This document shows positions 17,197 through 25,978 of a stretch of 64,000 bases of DNA, piece after piece. The position numbers and the translations under genes were made by a program. Where the stretch lies: positions 124,001 through 188,000 of the forward strand of contig NZ_LOKX01000012.1 in assembly GCF_002211285.1 (NCBI RefSeq), written 5' to 3'. Under the pieces are notes generated by a model. That model was not told the origin of the DNA. It saw only the letters and a program-made list of their open reading frames with translations, and ran no database searches. Every line of letters starts with the position of its first letter. The first letter of the stretch is position 1. This DNA is from Rhizobium sp. R635. GTDB lineage: Bacteria > Pseudomonadota > Alphaproteobacteria > Rhizobiales > Rhizobiaceae.

Positions 17197-18036
17197 ATGA
17201 GACAGGCAATGCCTTTAGCAGAAGCCCAGGCCCTATCCCCGAAGGAGACGCGCACGCGGCCGTTGGTCGTCATGCGCTCGGTCTCGAAAGTCTTTTCCAG
17301 CGGAACGGTGGCGCTTTCAGACATGTCGCTCACCGTCGACAGCGGCGAATTCGTCAGCCTGCTCGGCCCGTCCGGCTGCGGCAAGTCGACGGCGCTGCGC
17401 ATCATCGCCGGCCTCGGCGACGTTACCTCGGGTGCAATCGATTGGCCGAGCTCGCGCATCAATGCCAGCGGCCTGCCGGACGGCGATATCGGCTTCGTCT
17501 TCCAGGAGCCGACGCTGATGCCGTGGAAGAACGTGTTCGACAATGTCCATCTGCCGCTGAGGCTGAGGCGCGTTTCGAAGGCTGCGGCGCATGACCAGAT
17601 CATGGAGGTGCTGACCACCGTCGGCCTTCAGGATTTCGCCAAGGCCTATCCGCGCGAACTGTCCGGCGGCATGAAGATGCGCGTCTCGATTGCCCGCGCG
17701 CTGGTGACGAAACCGAAGCTGCTGCTGATGGATGAGCCCTTCGCGGCGCTCGACGAAATCAGCCGGCAGAAGCTCAACGACGACGTGCTGCGGCTTTGGC
17801 AGAGGACCGGCATTACCGTCATCTTCGTCACCCATTCGGTCTTTGAGTCCGCCTATCTCTCGAGCCGTATCGTCGTGATGAAGGCAAGGCCCGGCCGCGT
17901 GCATGCCGACGTTCCGCTGGCCACCAGCCGCGAACGCGACGCCCATTACCGCACCTCGGAAGAATATCGCAAAGCCTGCGAAACGGTGTCGCATTCGCTG
18001 ATCGGCGCCATCAACGCGGCAGGAGATCAGGGATGA
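17197..18036 (+). CDS. ABC transporter ATP-binding protein
   Basis: A 279-residue ATPase of the nitrate/sulfonate/taurine class: Walker A GPSGCGKST, signature LSGGMKMR, Walker B LLLMDEPFAALDE, H-loop VTHSVFESAYL. The signature has KMR in place of the usual QQR, seen in some members. ATGs at 17197 and 17209 are both possible; neither has a clear ribosome binding site. Its stop overlaps the permease start by four bases. It should energise the transporter encoded on either side. Confidence 0.88.
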   Translation: MRQAMPLAEAQALSPKETRTRPLVVMRSVSKVFSSGTVALSDMSLTVDSGEFVSLLGPSGCGKSTALRIIAGLGDVTSGAIDWPSSRINASGLPDGDIGFVFQEPTLMPWKNVFDNVHLPLRLRRVSKAAAHDQIMEVLTTVGLQDFAKAYPRELSGGMKMRVSIARALVTKPKLLLMDEPFAALDEISRQKLNDDVLRLWQRTGITVIFVTHSVFESAYLSSRIVVMKARPGRVHADVPLATSRERDAHYRTSEEYRKACETVSHSLIGAINAAGDQG

Positions 18037-18875
18037 GCGACGAAACCGATGCACCACCGCTGCTTCTGAAAGGCACGGCAAACGCCGGGCGCCGTGATCT
18101 GGCGCTGCGCATTTCCATCCCCATCCTCGTCATCGCCCTGCTGATCCTGGTCTGGTACATCTATGTCAAACTGTCAGGCGTACCGCCCTACATCCTGCCC
18201 GGGCCGGCCGCCGTCGCCAATGCCCTGGTGACCGACTGGGGCACGCTCGCCCCCGCCCTCTGGGTCACCACCAAGATCACCTTCCTGTCGCTGATGCTGG
18301 CGCTTGCAGGCGGCGTCGGTTTTGCGATCTTCCTCGCGCAGTCGCGCTGGATCGAACTCGCCTTCTATCCGCTCGCGGTCATCCTGCAGGTAACGCCGGT
18401 CGTGGCGATCTCGCCGCTGATCCTGATCTATGCGCCGTCGACCCAGGTGGCGCTGCTGATCTGCGCTTTCCTCGTCGCCTTCTTTCCGATCCTATCGAAT
18501 ATGGTCCAAGGGCTGAAAAGCGTCGACCACAACCTCATCAACCTGTTCGAACTCTACGGTGCCTCCCGCTGGCAGACGCTGTTCTTTCTCAAGCTGCCGG
18601 CCGCGCAGCCCTATTTCATGACCGGACTCAGGATCGGCGGCGGCCTTGCCCTGATTGCCGCCGTCGTCGCGGAATTTGCCGCGGGTTCGGCGGGCGCCGG
18701 CTCCGGGCTCGCCTTCCGGCTGCTCGAAGCCCAGTACCGGCTCAACATTCCGCGCCTTTTTGCGGCGCTGTTGATGCTCTCCCTGCTCGGCGTCGCGATC
18801 TTCGCCGTCACCTCGTTCATTTCGTGGCTTGCCCTGTACCGCTGGCACGAGAGCAGCCTGAAACGGGAAAACTGA
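18033..18875 (+). CDS. ABC transporter permease
   Basis: A 280-residue permease of the SsuC/TauC type with six predicted membrane segments, starting with ISIPILVIALLILVWYIYV. The coupling loop is NLFELYGASRWQTLFFLKLPAAQPYF. The start overlaps the ATPase stop (ATGA), and its own stop shares one base with the start of the amidohydrolase gene. Partner of the preceding two genes. Confidence 0.88.
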   Translation: MSDETDAPPLLLKGTANAGRRDLALRISIPILVIALLILVWYIYVKLSGVPPYILPGPAAVANALVTDWGTLAPALWVTTKITFLSLMLALAGGVGFAIFLAQSRWIELAFYPLAVILQVTPVVAISPLILIYAPSTQVALLICAFLVAFFPILSNMVQGLKSVDHNLINLFELYGASRWQTLFFLKLPAAQPYFMTGLRIGGGLALIAAVVAEFAAGSAGAGSGLAFRLLEAQYRLNIPRLFAALLMLSLLGVAIFAVTSFISWLALYRWHESSLKREN

Positions 18876-20188
18876 TGAGCTATTCCTTCATTTCGCCGCC
18901 CAATGCCGGCCGCTTCGTGCTGAGCAATGCGACGCTGCCTGCCGCCGCCGTTGCCGATTATGAAGCGCCGGTTGTCGAGGGGCTCGTCAGGGCCGATATC
19001 GTCATCGCCGACGGTATGATTTCAGCCCTGCTGCCGCCGGGCGAAGCGCCCGTCGAACTGGCGAAGTCCGATCTGAAGGAGGGCATGGTCTGGCCCTGCT
19101 TCGCCGACATGCATACGCATCTCGACAAGGGCCACATCTGGCCGCGCAATGCCAATCCGGACGGCACTTTCCCGGGAGCGCTGGAGGCCGTGCGCACAGA
19201 CAGAGAGGCGAACTGGTCGGCTGCCGACGTGAAGAAGCGCATGGAGTTTTCCCTGCGCTGCGCCTACGCGCACGGCACCAGCCTGATCCGGACCCATCTG
19301 GATTCTCTTGCGCCGCAGCACCGCATCTCCTTCGAGGTCTTTGCCGAGATGCGCGATGTCTGGAAGGACAGGATCGCTTTGCAGGCGGTGGCGCTCTTTC
19401 CGTTGGAGAACATGGCGGACACGGCTTATTTTGCCGATCTCGTCACCCTGATCCGCGAAAAGGGCGGGCTGATCGGCGGCGTCACCCGGATGAGCGCCGA
19501 TCTCGACAGCCAACTCGACACGCTGTTCAGAGCCGCGGCCGATAACGGCCTCGATGTCGATCTTCATGTCGACGAGACCGACGATCCGGCGGCAGAGACC
19601 CTGAAGGCGATCGCGCAAGCCGTGCTGCGCAACCGCTTCGGCGGCAAGGTCACATCAGGCCATTGCTGCTCGCTCGCCCGCCAGGACGAGGAGACGGCAA
19701 AACGCACGGTCGATCTCGTCGCAGAGGCCCGTCTCGCCATCGTCTCGCTGCCGATGTGCAACACCTATCTGCAGGACCGCTATCCCGGTCGCACACCGCG
19801 CTGGCGCGGCGTCACACTTTTCCACGAACTGGCGGCGGCGGGCGTTGCAACCGCCGTCGCCTCCGACAATACCCGCGATCCCTTCTACGCCTATGGCGAT
19901 CTCGACCCGGTGGAAGTGTTCCGTGAGGCGGTCCGCATCCTGCATCTCGACCATCCGCTGGATATGGCCGCGCGCGTCATCACCACCTCGCCCGCCGACA
20001 TTCTCGGCCGGCCCGATATGGGACGCATCGCCATCGGCACTGCTGCCGACCTCGTGCTCTTCAGCGCCAGGCGCTGGAGCGAATTTCTTTCCCGTCCGCA
20101 GTCCGATCGCGTCGTCCTTCGCCGTGGCAAGGTGATCGACCGCAGCCTGCCGGACTATCGTGAACTCGACAGCGTCGTGGGAGCCTGA
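18875..20188 (+). CDS. Cytosine-deaminase-like amidohydrolase
   Basis: A 437-residue amidohydrolase of the CodA/AtzC subgroup. All mononuclear metal-site residues are in place: HTH (H80, H82), HVDE (H231, E234), SGHCC (H263) and ASDN (D331), parallel to E. coli CodA H61/H63, H214/E217, H246 and D313. It should deaminate or hydrolyse an exocyclic amine on an N-heterocycle. Cytosine deaminases of this type can also deaminate creatinine in some bacteria, which is notable beside a creatininase-family gene. The ATG at 18875 overlaps the permease stop; an N-terminal 25-residue extension precedes the usual amidohydrolase fold. Real substrate unproven. Confidence 0.82.
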   Translation: MSYSFISPPNAGRFVLSNATLPAAAVADYEAPVVEGLVRADIVIADGMISALLPPGEAPVELAKSDLKEGMVWPCFADMHTHLDKGHIWPRNANPDGTFPGALEAVRTDREANWSAADVKKRMEFSLRCAYAHGTSLIRTHLDSLAPQHRISFEVFAEMRDVWKDRIALQAVALFPLENMADTAYFADLVTLIREKGGLIGGVTRMSADLDSQLDTLFRAAADNGLDVDLHVDETDDPAAETLKAIAQAVLRNRFGGKVTSGHCCSLARQDEETAKRTVDLVAEARLAIVSLPMCNTYLQDRYPGRTPRWRGVTLFHELAAAGVATAVASDNTRDPFYAYGDLDPVEVFREAVRILHLDHPLDMAARVITTSPADILGRPDMGRIAIGTAADLVLFSARRWSEFLSRPQSDRVVLRRGKVIDRSLPDYRELDSVVGA

Positions 20189-20189
20189 C

Positions 20190-21599
20190 ATGCCGGATTA
20201 TCAGACGATCAAAAAGGAACTCGAAGGCATCGCCATCGAAGACAATCCGGCGCTGGTGCGCCAGAAGAGCCGCGATTTCTACTGGTATTCGCCGATCCTG
20301 AAAGCGCAGCTCGACAATGTGACGGCCGATCTCGTCGTCACGCCGAAAAACGAAGACGAGGTCATCCGGACGCTGAAGGTCGCCTTCGCCCACGGCGCGC
20401 CAGTCACCCCCCGCGGTGGCGGCACCGGCAATTACGGCCAGGCGATGCCGCTCTCCGGCGGGATCGTGCTGAACCTTGCGGCCATGGACAAGATCAAGGA
20501 AATCCATCCCGGCCGGGTGATCTGCGAGCCCGGCATCATCATGGCCCAGCTCGACAGGCAGACCAAGGCCCATTCCGGCCAGGAACTGCGGTTCCATCCC
20601 TCGACGGCGCAGATGGCGACCATCGGCGGTTTCATCGCCGGCGGCTCCGGCGGCGTCGGCTCGATCACGTGGGGCGGGTTGCGCGATCTCGGCAATATTC
20701 TGCGCCTGCGCGTCGTCACCATGGAAGCCGAGCCGCGCGTGCTTGATCTCACCGGTTGGGATCTGCAGAAGGTCAGCCATGCATACGGCACCAACGGCGT
20801 CATCACCGAGATCGAAATGCCGCTGGCGCCCGCCTATGACTGGGTCGACGTTCTCGTCGGTTACGACGACTTCATGGCGTGCGTGCGCTTCTCGGATGCG
20901 CTTGCCAAATGCAACGGCATCCTCGTCAAGGAAATCGCCCCGATCGCCGCACCCATCCCGCACGACTATTTCACCCGCCACAAGCCCTATATCCGCAAGG
21001 GGCAATCGCTGGTGGTGCTGATGATCGCGCCGCATGCGATGGATGCCTTCCTTGCCTTCACCTCGGCCCACAAAGGCGAGGTCATCTTCCGCTCCGATAA
21101 GGTCGAGAGCATGAAGGGCATTCCGCATGCCTATGAGCTTGCCTGGAACCATACGACGCTGCGGGCGCTGAAGGTCGATCCCGGATTCACCTATCTGCAG
21201 GTCCAGTACCCGGGCCCGGATCACGTGGCCAAGGTCGCCAGGATGGTGGAGATCTTCGGCGACGAGGTTCCCGGTCATCTCGAATTCATCCGCTTCGACG
21301 GGCAGATCCAGTGCTCGGGTCTGCCGCTGGTGCGCTACACCACCGAGGAGCGGCTCGAGGAGATTATCAAGATCCACCAGGATCACGGCTGCCCGATCTT
21401 CAATCCGCACCGCTATACGCTGGAGGAAGGCGGCATGAAGCGCACCGACAAGGTGCAACTCGCCTTCAAGCACGAAACCGACCCCAAGGGGCTTCTGAAC
21501 CCCGGCAAGATGATCGCCTGGGAAAACCCGGACTTCGATTTTGATGCCGGCAAGAACTATCTCTTCCCCGGCCTTGCGAGTGTCATGGAGGCTTCATGA
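20190..21599 (+). CDS. FAD-binding oxidoreductase (GlcD/PCMH type)
   Basis: A 469-residue flavoprotein of the FAD-linked oxidase family. The PCMH FAD-binding block is clear: VTPKNEDEVIRTLK, then TPRGGGTGNYGQAMPLSGG and ATIGGFIAGGSGGVGSITWG. The FAD-oxidase C-terminal domain ends at GLLNPGKMIAWENP, the usual terminal motif. It oxidises a hydroxy-acid-like or ring substrate with transfer of electrons to an unknown acceptor. The ATG at 20190 lies two bases after the amidohydrolase stop, and its stop overlaps the next gene, so it belongs to the same operon and probably acts after or before the deaminase step. Confidence 0.82.
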   Translation: MPDYQTIKKELEGIAIEDNPALVRQKSRDFYWYSPILKAQLDNVTADLVVTPKNEDEVIRTLKVAFAHGAPVTPRGGGTGNYGQAMPLSGGIVLNLAAMDKIKEIHPGRVICEPGIIMAQLDRQTKAHSGQELRFHPSTAQMATIGGFIAGGSGGVGSITWGGLRDLGNILRLRVVTMEAEPRVLDLTGWDLQKVSHAYGTNGVITEIEMPLAPAYDWVDVLVGYDDFMACVRFSDALAKCNGILVKEIAPIAAPIPHDYFTRHKPYIRKGQSLVVLMIAPHAMDAFLAFTSAHKGEVIFRSDKVESMKGIPHAYELAWNHTTLRALKVDPGFTYLQVQYPGPDHVAKVARMVEIFGDEVPGHLEFIRFDGQIQCSGLPLVRYTTEERLEEIIKIHQDHGCPIFNPHRYTLEEGGMKRTDKVQLAFKHETDPKGLLNPGKMIAWENPDFDFDAGKNYLFPGLASVMEAS

Positions 21600-22177
21600 G
21601 GGTTCTCGTGCTGCATTCGCACCCGGTCGAGGAAAGCTACGGCAAGGCGCTCTACCAACAGACGCTGGAAAGCCTGCGCAAGGGCGGCCACGAGGTGGAT
21701 GGATGCGATCTTTATGCCGAGAATTTCGATCCCGTCCTTTCCCGGCATGATCGGCTGACCTACCACGACTATCCCGGCAATACCGAGCTGGTGAAATCCT
21801 ATGTCGAGCGGCTGAAGCAGGCCGAAGGGTTGGTGCTGGTGACGCCGGTCTGGAATTTTGGTTTCCCGGCGATCCTCAAGGGCTATTTCGACCGCGTCTG
21901 GCTTCCCGGCGTCTCCTTCGAACTCGTCGACGGCAAGGTGGAATCGCGGCTGCGCCATATCCGCAAGCTCGCCGCCGTGCTGACGTATGGAGCAACGCCA
22001 TTGCGCGCCTTCGTCGCCGGCAATCCGCCGAAGAAAATCGTCAGGCGCGTGCTGAGAGCACAGATCAACCCGCTGCGGCCTGTCACCTTCCTTGCTCATT
22101 ACGACATGAACAACTGCACGCCCGAAACGCGAGCAAGATTTCTGGCGAAGGTGAAGACGTCGATGGAACGGTTCTGA
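21596..22177 (+). CDS. NAD(P)H-dependent flavodoxin-fold oxidoreductase
   Basis: A 193-residue protein of the NQO1/KefF/MdaB flavodoxin-2 family. It opens MRVLVLHSHP, the FMN/FAD phosphate loop, and contains VLVTPVWNFGFPAILKGYFDRVW, the family's signature region. Such enzymes reduce quinones or flavins with NAD(P)H. The start overlaps the preceding FAD-oxidoreductase stop by four bases, suggesting that it supplies or accepts reducing equivalents in the same pathway. Last gene of the operon. Confidence 0.85.
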   Translation: MRVLVLHSHPVEESYGKALYQQTLESLRKGGHEVDGCDLYAENFDPVLSRHDRLTYHDYPGNTELVKSYVERLKQAEGLVLVTPVWNFGFPAILKGYFDRVWLPGVSFELVDGKVESRLRHIRKLAAVLTYGATPLRAFVAGNPPKKIVRRVLRAQINPLRPVTFLAHYDMNNCTPETRARFLAKVKTSMERF

Positions 22178-22198
22178 AGCGTATCGCGCCACCGGGCG

Positions 22199-22588
22199 TC
22201 ATAAGACTTTGGCGGCCGTGACCTCGACTTCGACGAGGAAATCCGGCCGGGTGAAGCCGCCGACGATGATCAATGTCGAGACAGGCTTCGGGTCGAGCGT
22301 GTAACGATCGCGCACCGCCATATAGGCTGGGAAATCCTCCCGTTTCGTCACGAACCCGGAAATGCGGATGACGTCCGCAAAACTCATCTCCGCATCGGCA
22401 AGAATGGCCTTGATCGCTTCGAAGCATAGCTCGGCCTGTTTGCCGATGTCTTCAGGCACCTCGTCGTCGAGACCGATGCCGAGCTGACCTGAGGTGACGA
22501 GCAGCGAAGCGCCCGGCGGCACAAGCAACCCGTGATTATAGTTTCCGAACGGACGGCGGACCGAGGGCGGATTGAAAATCTTCTTCAT
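22199..22588 (-). CDS. RidA family protein
   Basis: A 129-residue member of the RidA/YjgF/UK114 family, small trimers that hydrolyse reactive enamines/imines; RidA-like proteins are also common in N-heterocycle pathways. Key family features seen: GLLVPPGASLLVTSGQLGIGLD, and a C-terminal LIIVGGFTRPDFLVEVEVTA. The arginine that in RidA binds carboxylate substrates lies in this region as TRPD rather than the usual R-(P/A)-E context, so it may be a RidA subfamily with another role. ATGs at 22594 and 22588 are both possible. It is downstream of the GntR gene on the same strand, 80 bases after it, and probably co-transcribed. Confidence 0.8.
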   Translation of the reverse strand: MKKIFNPPSVRRPFGNYNHGLLVPPGASLLVTSGQLGIGLDDEVPEDIGKQAELCFEAIKAILADAEMSFADVIRISGFVTKREDFPAYMAVRDRYTLDPKPVSTLIIVGGFTRPDFLVEVEVTAAKVL

Positions 22589-22668
22589 CGGCATTTCCTC
22601 GGCTAAGCGGAAGACGGCGCGTCATTCCATTTGTTGGATCAGGAGAGCGCGAATGAGCGTGCACGACC

Positions 22669-23361
22669 TCAGGTGCTTCGCGCGCTCGGCTCGCCGGTTG
22701 CGGCAAACACCGCGCTCGCATCGCTGACCATCTCCACATGGGAATAGGCTGCCTGTGAGGCAGCAGTGCCGTCCGCTCGCATGATCGCGATCACGATCCG
22801 GCCATGTTCCTCGTAGGATTTTGCCAAGCGGCCGGGCAGCCGAAACTGCGCCCGTCGAAATGGGGCGAGCCGTGCCCGCGTCTGCGTCACCATCTCGAAG
22901 ATATGATCGTTATACGCGCCGCGATAAAGGCGGGTGTGGAACTCGGTGTTGTGAGCCGCATAGTCCTCTTCCGCGCCGGTATGCACCAGCTTCATCGACG
23001 CCTTGTGCTCCAGCTCCAACGTGCGCCGCTCATCCACCGTCATGCGTTCGGCCGAGAGCCTGGCGCAGATGGCTTCGAGTTCCGCCATCGCCTCGAACAT
23101 GGAATGCAGATAGGTTTCGGTCACGGTGGTGACGACGGCGCTGCGGTTCGGCTCCCGGTCGACAAGCCCCATCGCACCGAGTTCACGAAGCGCTTCGCGC
23201 ACCGGTGTGCGCGACACTTCAAAACGACCAGCCAGCGAAACTTCATCGAGCTTCTCGCCCGGCAGCATCTGCCCGGTGACGATCATGTCGGCGATCGCCC
23301 GCACCATCTGCTCGACGGTCGTTCCTGCCCTGATGATTTCTCTGCGCCTGACTTGCTTCAA
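22669..23361 (-). CDS. GntR family regulator (FadR/FCD subfamily)
   Basis: A 230-residue regulator. N-terminal winged helix: GEKLDEVSLAGRFEVSRTPVREALRELGAMGLV (about 36-68). The C-terminal FCD helical domain has the expected metal/ligand histidines, including HNTEFHTRLYRGAYNDHIFE. A TTG start at 23361 fits the domain boundaries; no good ATG is nearby. It diverges from the biuret operon; TTGCATACAC elements lie before its own start and at the biuret promoter, so it is the likely repressor or ligand-sensor of that operon. The effector could be biuret, allophanate or an analogue; not determinable here. Confidence 0.85.
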   Translation of the reverse strand: MKQVRRREIIRAGTTVEQMVRAIADMIVTGQMLPGEKLDEVSLAGRFEVSRTPVREALRELGAMGLVDREPNRSAVVTTVTETYLHSMFEAMAELEAICARLSAERMTVDERRTLELEHKASMKLVHTGAEEDYAAHNTEFHTRLYRGAYNDHIFEMVTQTRARLAPFRRAQFRLPGRLAKSYEEHGRIVIAIMRADGTAASQAAYSHVEMVSDASAVFAATGEPSARST

Positions 23362-23383
23362 GGAATGATTCTACATTGTTGGG

Positions 23384-23393
23384 TTGCATACAC
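23384..23393. promoter_or_regulatory. TTGCATACAC element, GntR-side
   Basis: One of three TTGCAT(A/G)CAC decamers in the GntR-biuret intergenic region (23384, 23558 and 23638). This one lies 23-32 bases upstream of the GntR start, a position for autorepression. Confidence 0.4.
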
Positions 23394-23524
23394 ATGCCCG
23401 CTCAGGCCGGCAAAGTCAAACGCCAGTATATATTATTGATGTCGCTAGCAAAAATGTATTTTGCACTACCGCTTGGTCGGCGCTTCGAGCCCAACGACAT
23501 GGATATCGGGCAATTTTATAGGCT

Positions 23525-23567
23525 GTGCATATTTTTTCATCTAATTTCAAGATGAAATTGCATGCAC
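23525..23567. promoter_or_regulatory. Extended dyad upstream of the biuret sigma-54 promoter
   Basis: TTTCATCT (23535-23542) and AGATGAAA (23550-23557) form 8-base arms around a 7-base centre, nested in outer GTGCAT (23525-23530) and ATGCAC (23562-23567). The centre is 81 bp upstream of the -24 element at 23627, almost the same spacing as the guanidine-operon dyad. It may bind an enhancer-binding activator. The right edge overlaps the second TTGCATGCAC decamer. Confidence 0.4.
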
Positions 23568-23626
23568 TTCTTAGGCGTCCGCCAAAGAGAAGAGAATTTC
23601 ATTTATAAAATCAATACAATAAAATC

Positions 23627-23642
23627 TGGCACGACCATTGCA
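23627..23642 (+). promoter_or_regulatory. Sigma-54 (-24/-12) promoter of the biuret operon
   Basis: TGGCACGACCATTGCA matches TGGCAC-N5-TTGCA exactly. It is 57 bases upstream of the first start codon (23699). The TTGCATACAC decamer at 23638-23647 overlaps the -12 element, so a GntR protein bound there would block RpoN polymerase. Confidence 0.78.
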
Positions 23643-23698
23643 TACACTTTTCTGTAACCAATTGAAAACGGCATAATCGCCGTCAGGGGAGCATTCCG

Positions 23699-24826
23699 AT
23701 GACCAGACTCCTTTCCATGAACAGACGCCATTTCCTTCAGGCTTCCGCCGCCGCCACTCTCGTCGGCGCGGCACCCGGCCTCCTCTCCTCGCGTGCGTTC
23801 GCACAGACGGCTCTCACCGTCGGCTTCATCTATGTCGGCCCCAAGGATGACTATGGCTACAACCAGGCGCATGCCGAGGGGGCCGCTGCCATCAAGGCGA
23901 TGCCTGGCATCACCGTCGTCGAAGAAGAGAACGTGCCCGAAACGGTCGACGTGCAGAAGACGATGGAATCGATGATCAATCTCGATGGCGCCACCCTGTT
24001 GTTCCCGACTTCCTTCGGCTATTTCGATCCGCATATGCTGGCCATGGCCGCCAAATATCCCGATATCCAGTTTCGTCACTGCGGCGGGATGTGGCAGGAG
24101 GGCAAGCACCCGGCCAATACCGGCTCCTATTTCGGTTATATTTTCCAGGGGCAATATCTGAACGGCATCGCCGCCGGCCATGCGACGAAGAGCAAGAAGA
24201 TCGGCTTCGTCGCCGCCAAGCCGATCCCGCAGGTGCTGCAGAATATCAACGCATTCCTCCTTGGCGCACGCGCAATCGACCCGACCATTACCTGCCAGGT
24301 GATTTTCACCGGCGAGTGGTCGCTCGCCGTCAAGGAGGCGGAAGCCACCAACGCGCTGGTCGACCAGGGCGCCGACGTCATCACCTGCCATGTCGACAGC
24401 CCGAAGGTGGTCGTCGAAACGGCCGCCGGCCGCGGTGCCTTCGTCTGCGGCTACCACGCCAATCAGAGCCCGCTTGCGCCCGAGAAATATCTCACAGGCG
24501 CCGAATGGGCCTGGGGCAATGTCTATGGCGACTTCGTCAAGAAGGCGCAGGCCGGCGAGAAGCTCGGCAACTTCGTGCGCGGCGGCCTGAAGGACGGTTT
24601 CGTGAAGATGAGCGCGCTCGGCCCCGGCGTTTCCGAGGCGGGCCGCAAGGCATTCGAAGCGACGCATGCCGACATGATGAAGGGCGGCTTCTCGGTCTTC
24701 AAGGGGCCGCTGAAGGACAACAAGGGCAACGCTGTCGTCACGGCCGACAAGGCCTATGCGGAAGATGCGATCGAGCTCGAAAGCATGAACTACCTAGTCG
24801 AGGGCGTCGTCGGGTCCACGGCGTAA
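23699..24826 (+). CDS. BMP family ABC substrate-binding protein, biuret operon
   Basis: A 375-residue periplasmic protein of the BMP/PnrA (nucleoside-type) family. The N-terminus MNRRHFLQASAAATLVGAAPGLL (from residue 7) is a twin-arginine-type signal peptide ending at SRAFA. The mature part begins LTVGFIYVGPKDDYGYNQAHAEGA, diagnostic of BMP proteins. GGGGAG precedes the ATG at 23699. The operon context (BiuH two genes on) suggests that it binds biuret or a related ureide rather than a nucleoside; this is inference. First gene behind the sigma-54 promoter. Confidence 0.88.
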   Translation: MTRLLSMNRRHFLQASAAATLVGAAPGLLSSRAFAQTALTVGFIYVGPKDDYGYNQAHAEGAAAIKAMPGITVVEEENVPETVDVQKTMESMINLDGATLLFPTSFGYFDPHMLAMAAKYPDIQFRHCGGMWQEGKHPANTGSYFGYIFQGQYLNGIAAGHATKSKKIGFVAAKPIPQVLQNINAFLLGARAIDPTITCQVIFTGEWSLAVKEAEATNALVDQGADVITCHVDSPKVVVETAAGRGAFVCGYHANQSPLAPEKYLTGAEWAWGNVYGDFVKKAQAGEKLGNFVRGGLKDGFVKMSALGPGVSEAGRKAFEATHADMMKGGFSVFKGPLKDNKGNAVVTADKAYAEDAIELESMNYLVEGVVGSTA

Positions 24827-24847
24827 ACCGCGAGAGGGAGAAGCGCC

Positions 24848-25978
24848 ATGACCGTTCAGGCCAATGATCCCGCAATATCAGTCGCCTCCGACAACCCGGC
24901 CTCGCTGCGTCCGCTGCTCGAATGGACGGCACGCAGGGCCGAACCGGTGGTCATCGGCCTTGCCGCCATCCTGATCGGGATCGGGCTCTTTTCTCTCTTC
25001 ATCCTGGCGATCGGCAAATCGCCGGTAACGCTCTTCCAGCTTATGTACACCGGCGGCTTCGGTAGCTGGTTTTCGGTGCAGAACAGCTTAAGCCGTGCCG
25101 CACCCCTTCTCCTGACGGCACTCTGCGTCGCCCTGCCTGCCCGCCTCGGCCTCGTCATTATTGGCGGGGAAGGAGCGGTCGTGCTGGGCGGCGTTGCCGC
25201 CGCCGCCATGGCCATGCCGCTTGTGGGAGCGGCTCCTGTGTTTCCCACTCTCATTCTGATGGCGATCGCCGCCATGGTCGTCGGCGGCATCTGGATCGGC
25301 TTTGCCGGCTTCCTGCGCCATTACCGCGGCGTCAACGAGACCATCTCCTCCTTGCTGCTTTCCTATATCGCCATCGCGCTGATGAACCAGTTCGTGGAAG
25401 GGCCGCTGCGCGATGCCGCCAGTCTGAACAAGCCATCGACCAAGCCGTTGCCGGCAGACTACATGCTCGGCAACATTCCCGGCATGGATGTGCATTGGGG
25501 CCTCGTGATCGGCATCCTCGCCTGCATCCTATCCTGGGTTCTGATCGAGGTGACGAGCTACGGTTTTGCCGCGCGCATCGCTGGCGGCAACGTGCACGCC
25601 GCCCAGATCCAGGGCTTGCCGGTCGGCAGGCTGATCGCCGGTTTCACAGCGATCGCCGGTAGTTTCGCAGGTCTTGCCGGCATGATCGAGGTCGCCGCCG
25701 TCCAGGGCAGCGCCAATGCCTCGCTCGCCGCCGGTTACGGCTATACCGGCATCCTCGTCGCCTTCCTCGCCCGGCACAATCCGCTGGCGATCATCCCCGT
25801 TGCGATCCTGCTCGGCGGCATCGATGCCTCGGGCGGCCTCATCCAGCGCCGCATGGGCCTGCCCGATGCCACCGTGCTGGTGCTGCAGGGCACGCTCTTC
25901 ATCGTCATCCTCTTCTGCGAGACCTTCTACGGGCGCTTCAAGATCTTCAATCCCGACCTCTGGAAAAGGAGCCTCTGA
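24848..25978 (+). CDS. ABC transporter permease, biuret operon (1)
   Basis: A 376-residue permease of the branched-chain-amino-acid/ribose type (BPD_transp_2), of the kind paired with BMP binding proteins. About ten hydrophobic segments are visible, e.g. VVIGLAAILIGIGLFSLFILAI, and the family motif GRLGLVIIGGEGAVVLGG appears in the form ARLGLVIIGGEGAVV. The N-terminal 35 residues are cytoplasmic and polar. ATG at 24848 with GAGAGGGAGA upstream. It overlaps the next permease by one base. Confidence 0.87.
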   Translation: MTVQANDPAISVASDNPASLRPLLEWTARRAEPVVIGLAAILIGIGLFSLFILAIGKSPVTLFQLMYTGGFGSWFSVQNSLSRAAPLLLTALCVALPARLGLVIIGGEGAVVLGGVAAAAMAMPLVGAAPVFPTLILMAIAAMVVGGIWIGFAGFLRHYRGVNETISSLLLSYIAIALMNQFVEGPLRDAASLNKPSTKPLPADYMLGNIPGMDVHWGLVIGILACILSWVLIEVTSYGFAARIAGGNVHAAQIQGLPVGRLIAGFTAIAGSFAGLAGMIEVAAVQGSANASLAAGYGYTGILVAFLARHNPLAIIPVAILLGGIDASGGLIQRRMGLPDATVLVLQGTLFIVILFCETFYGRFKIFNPDLWKRSL

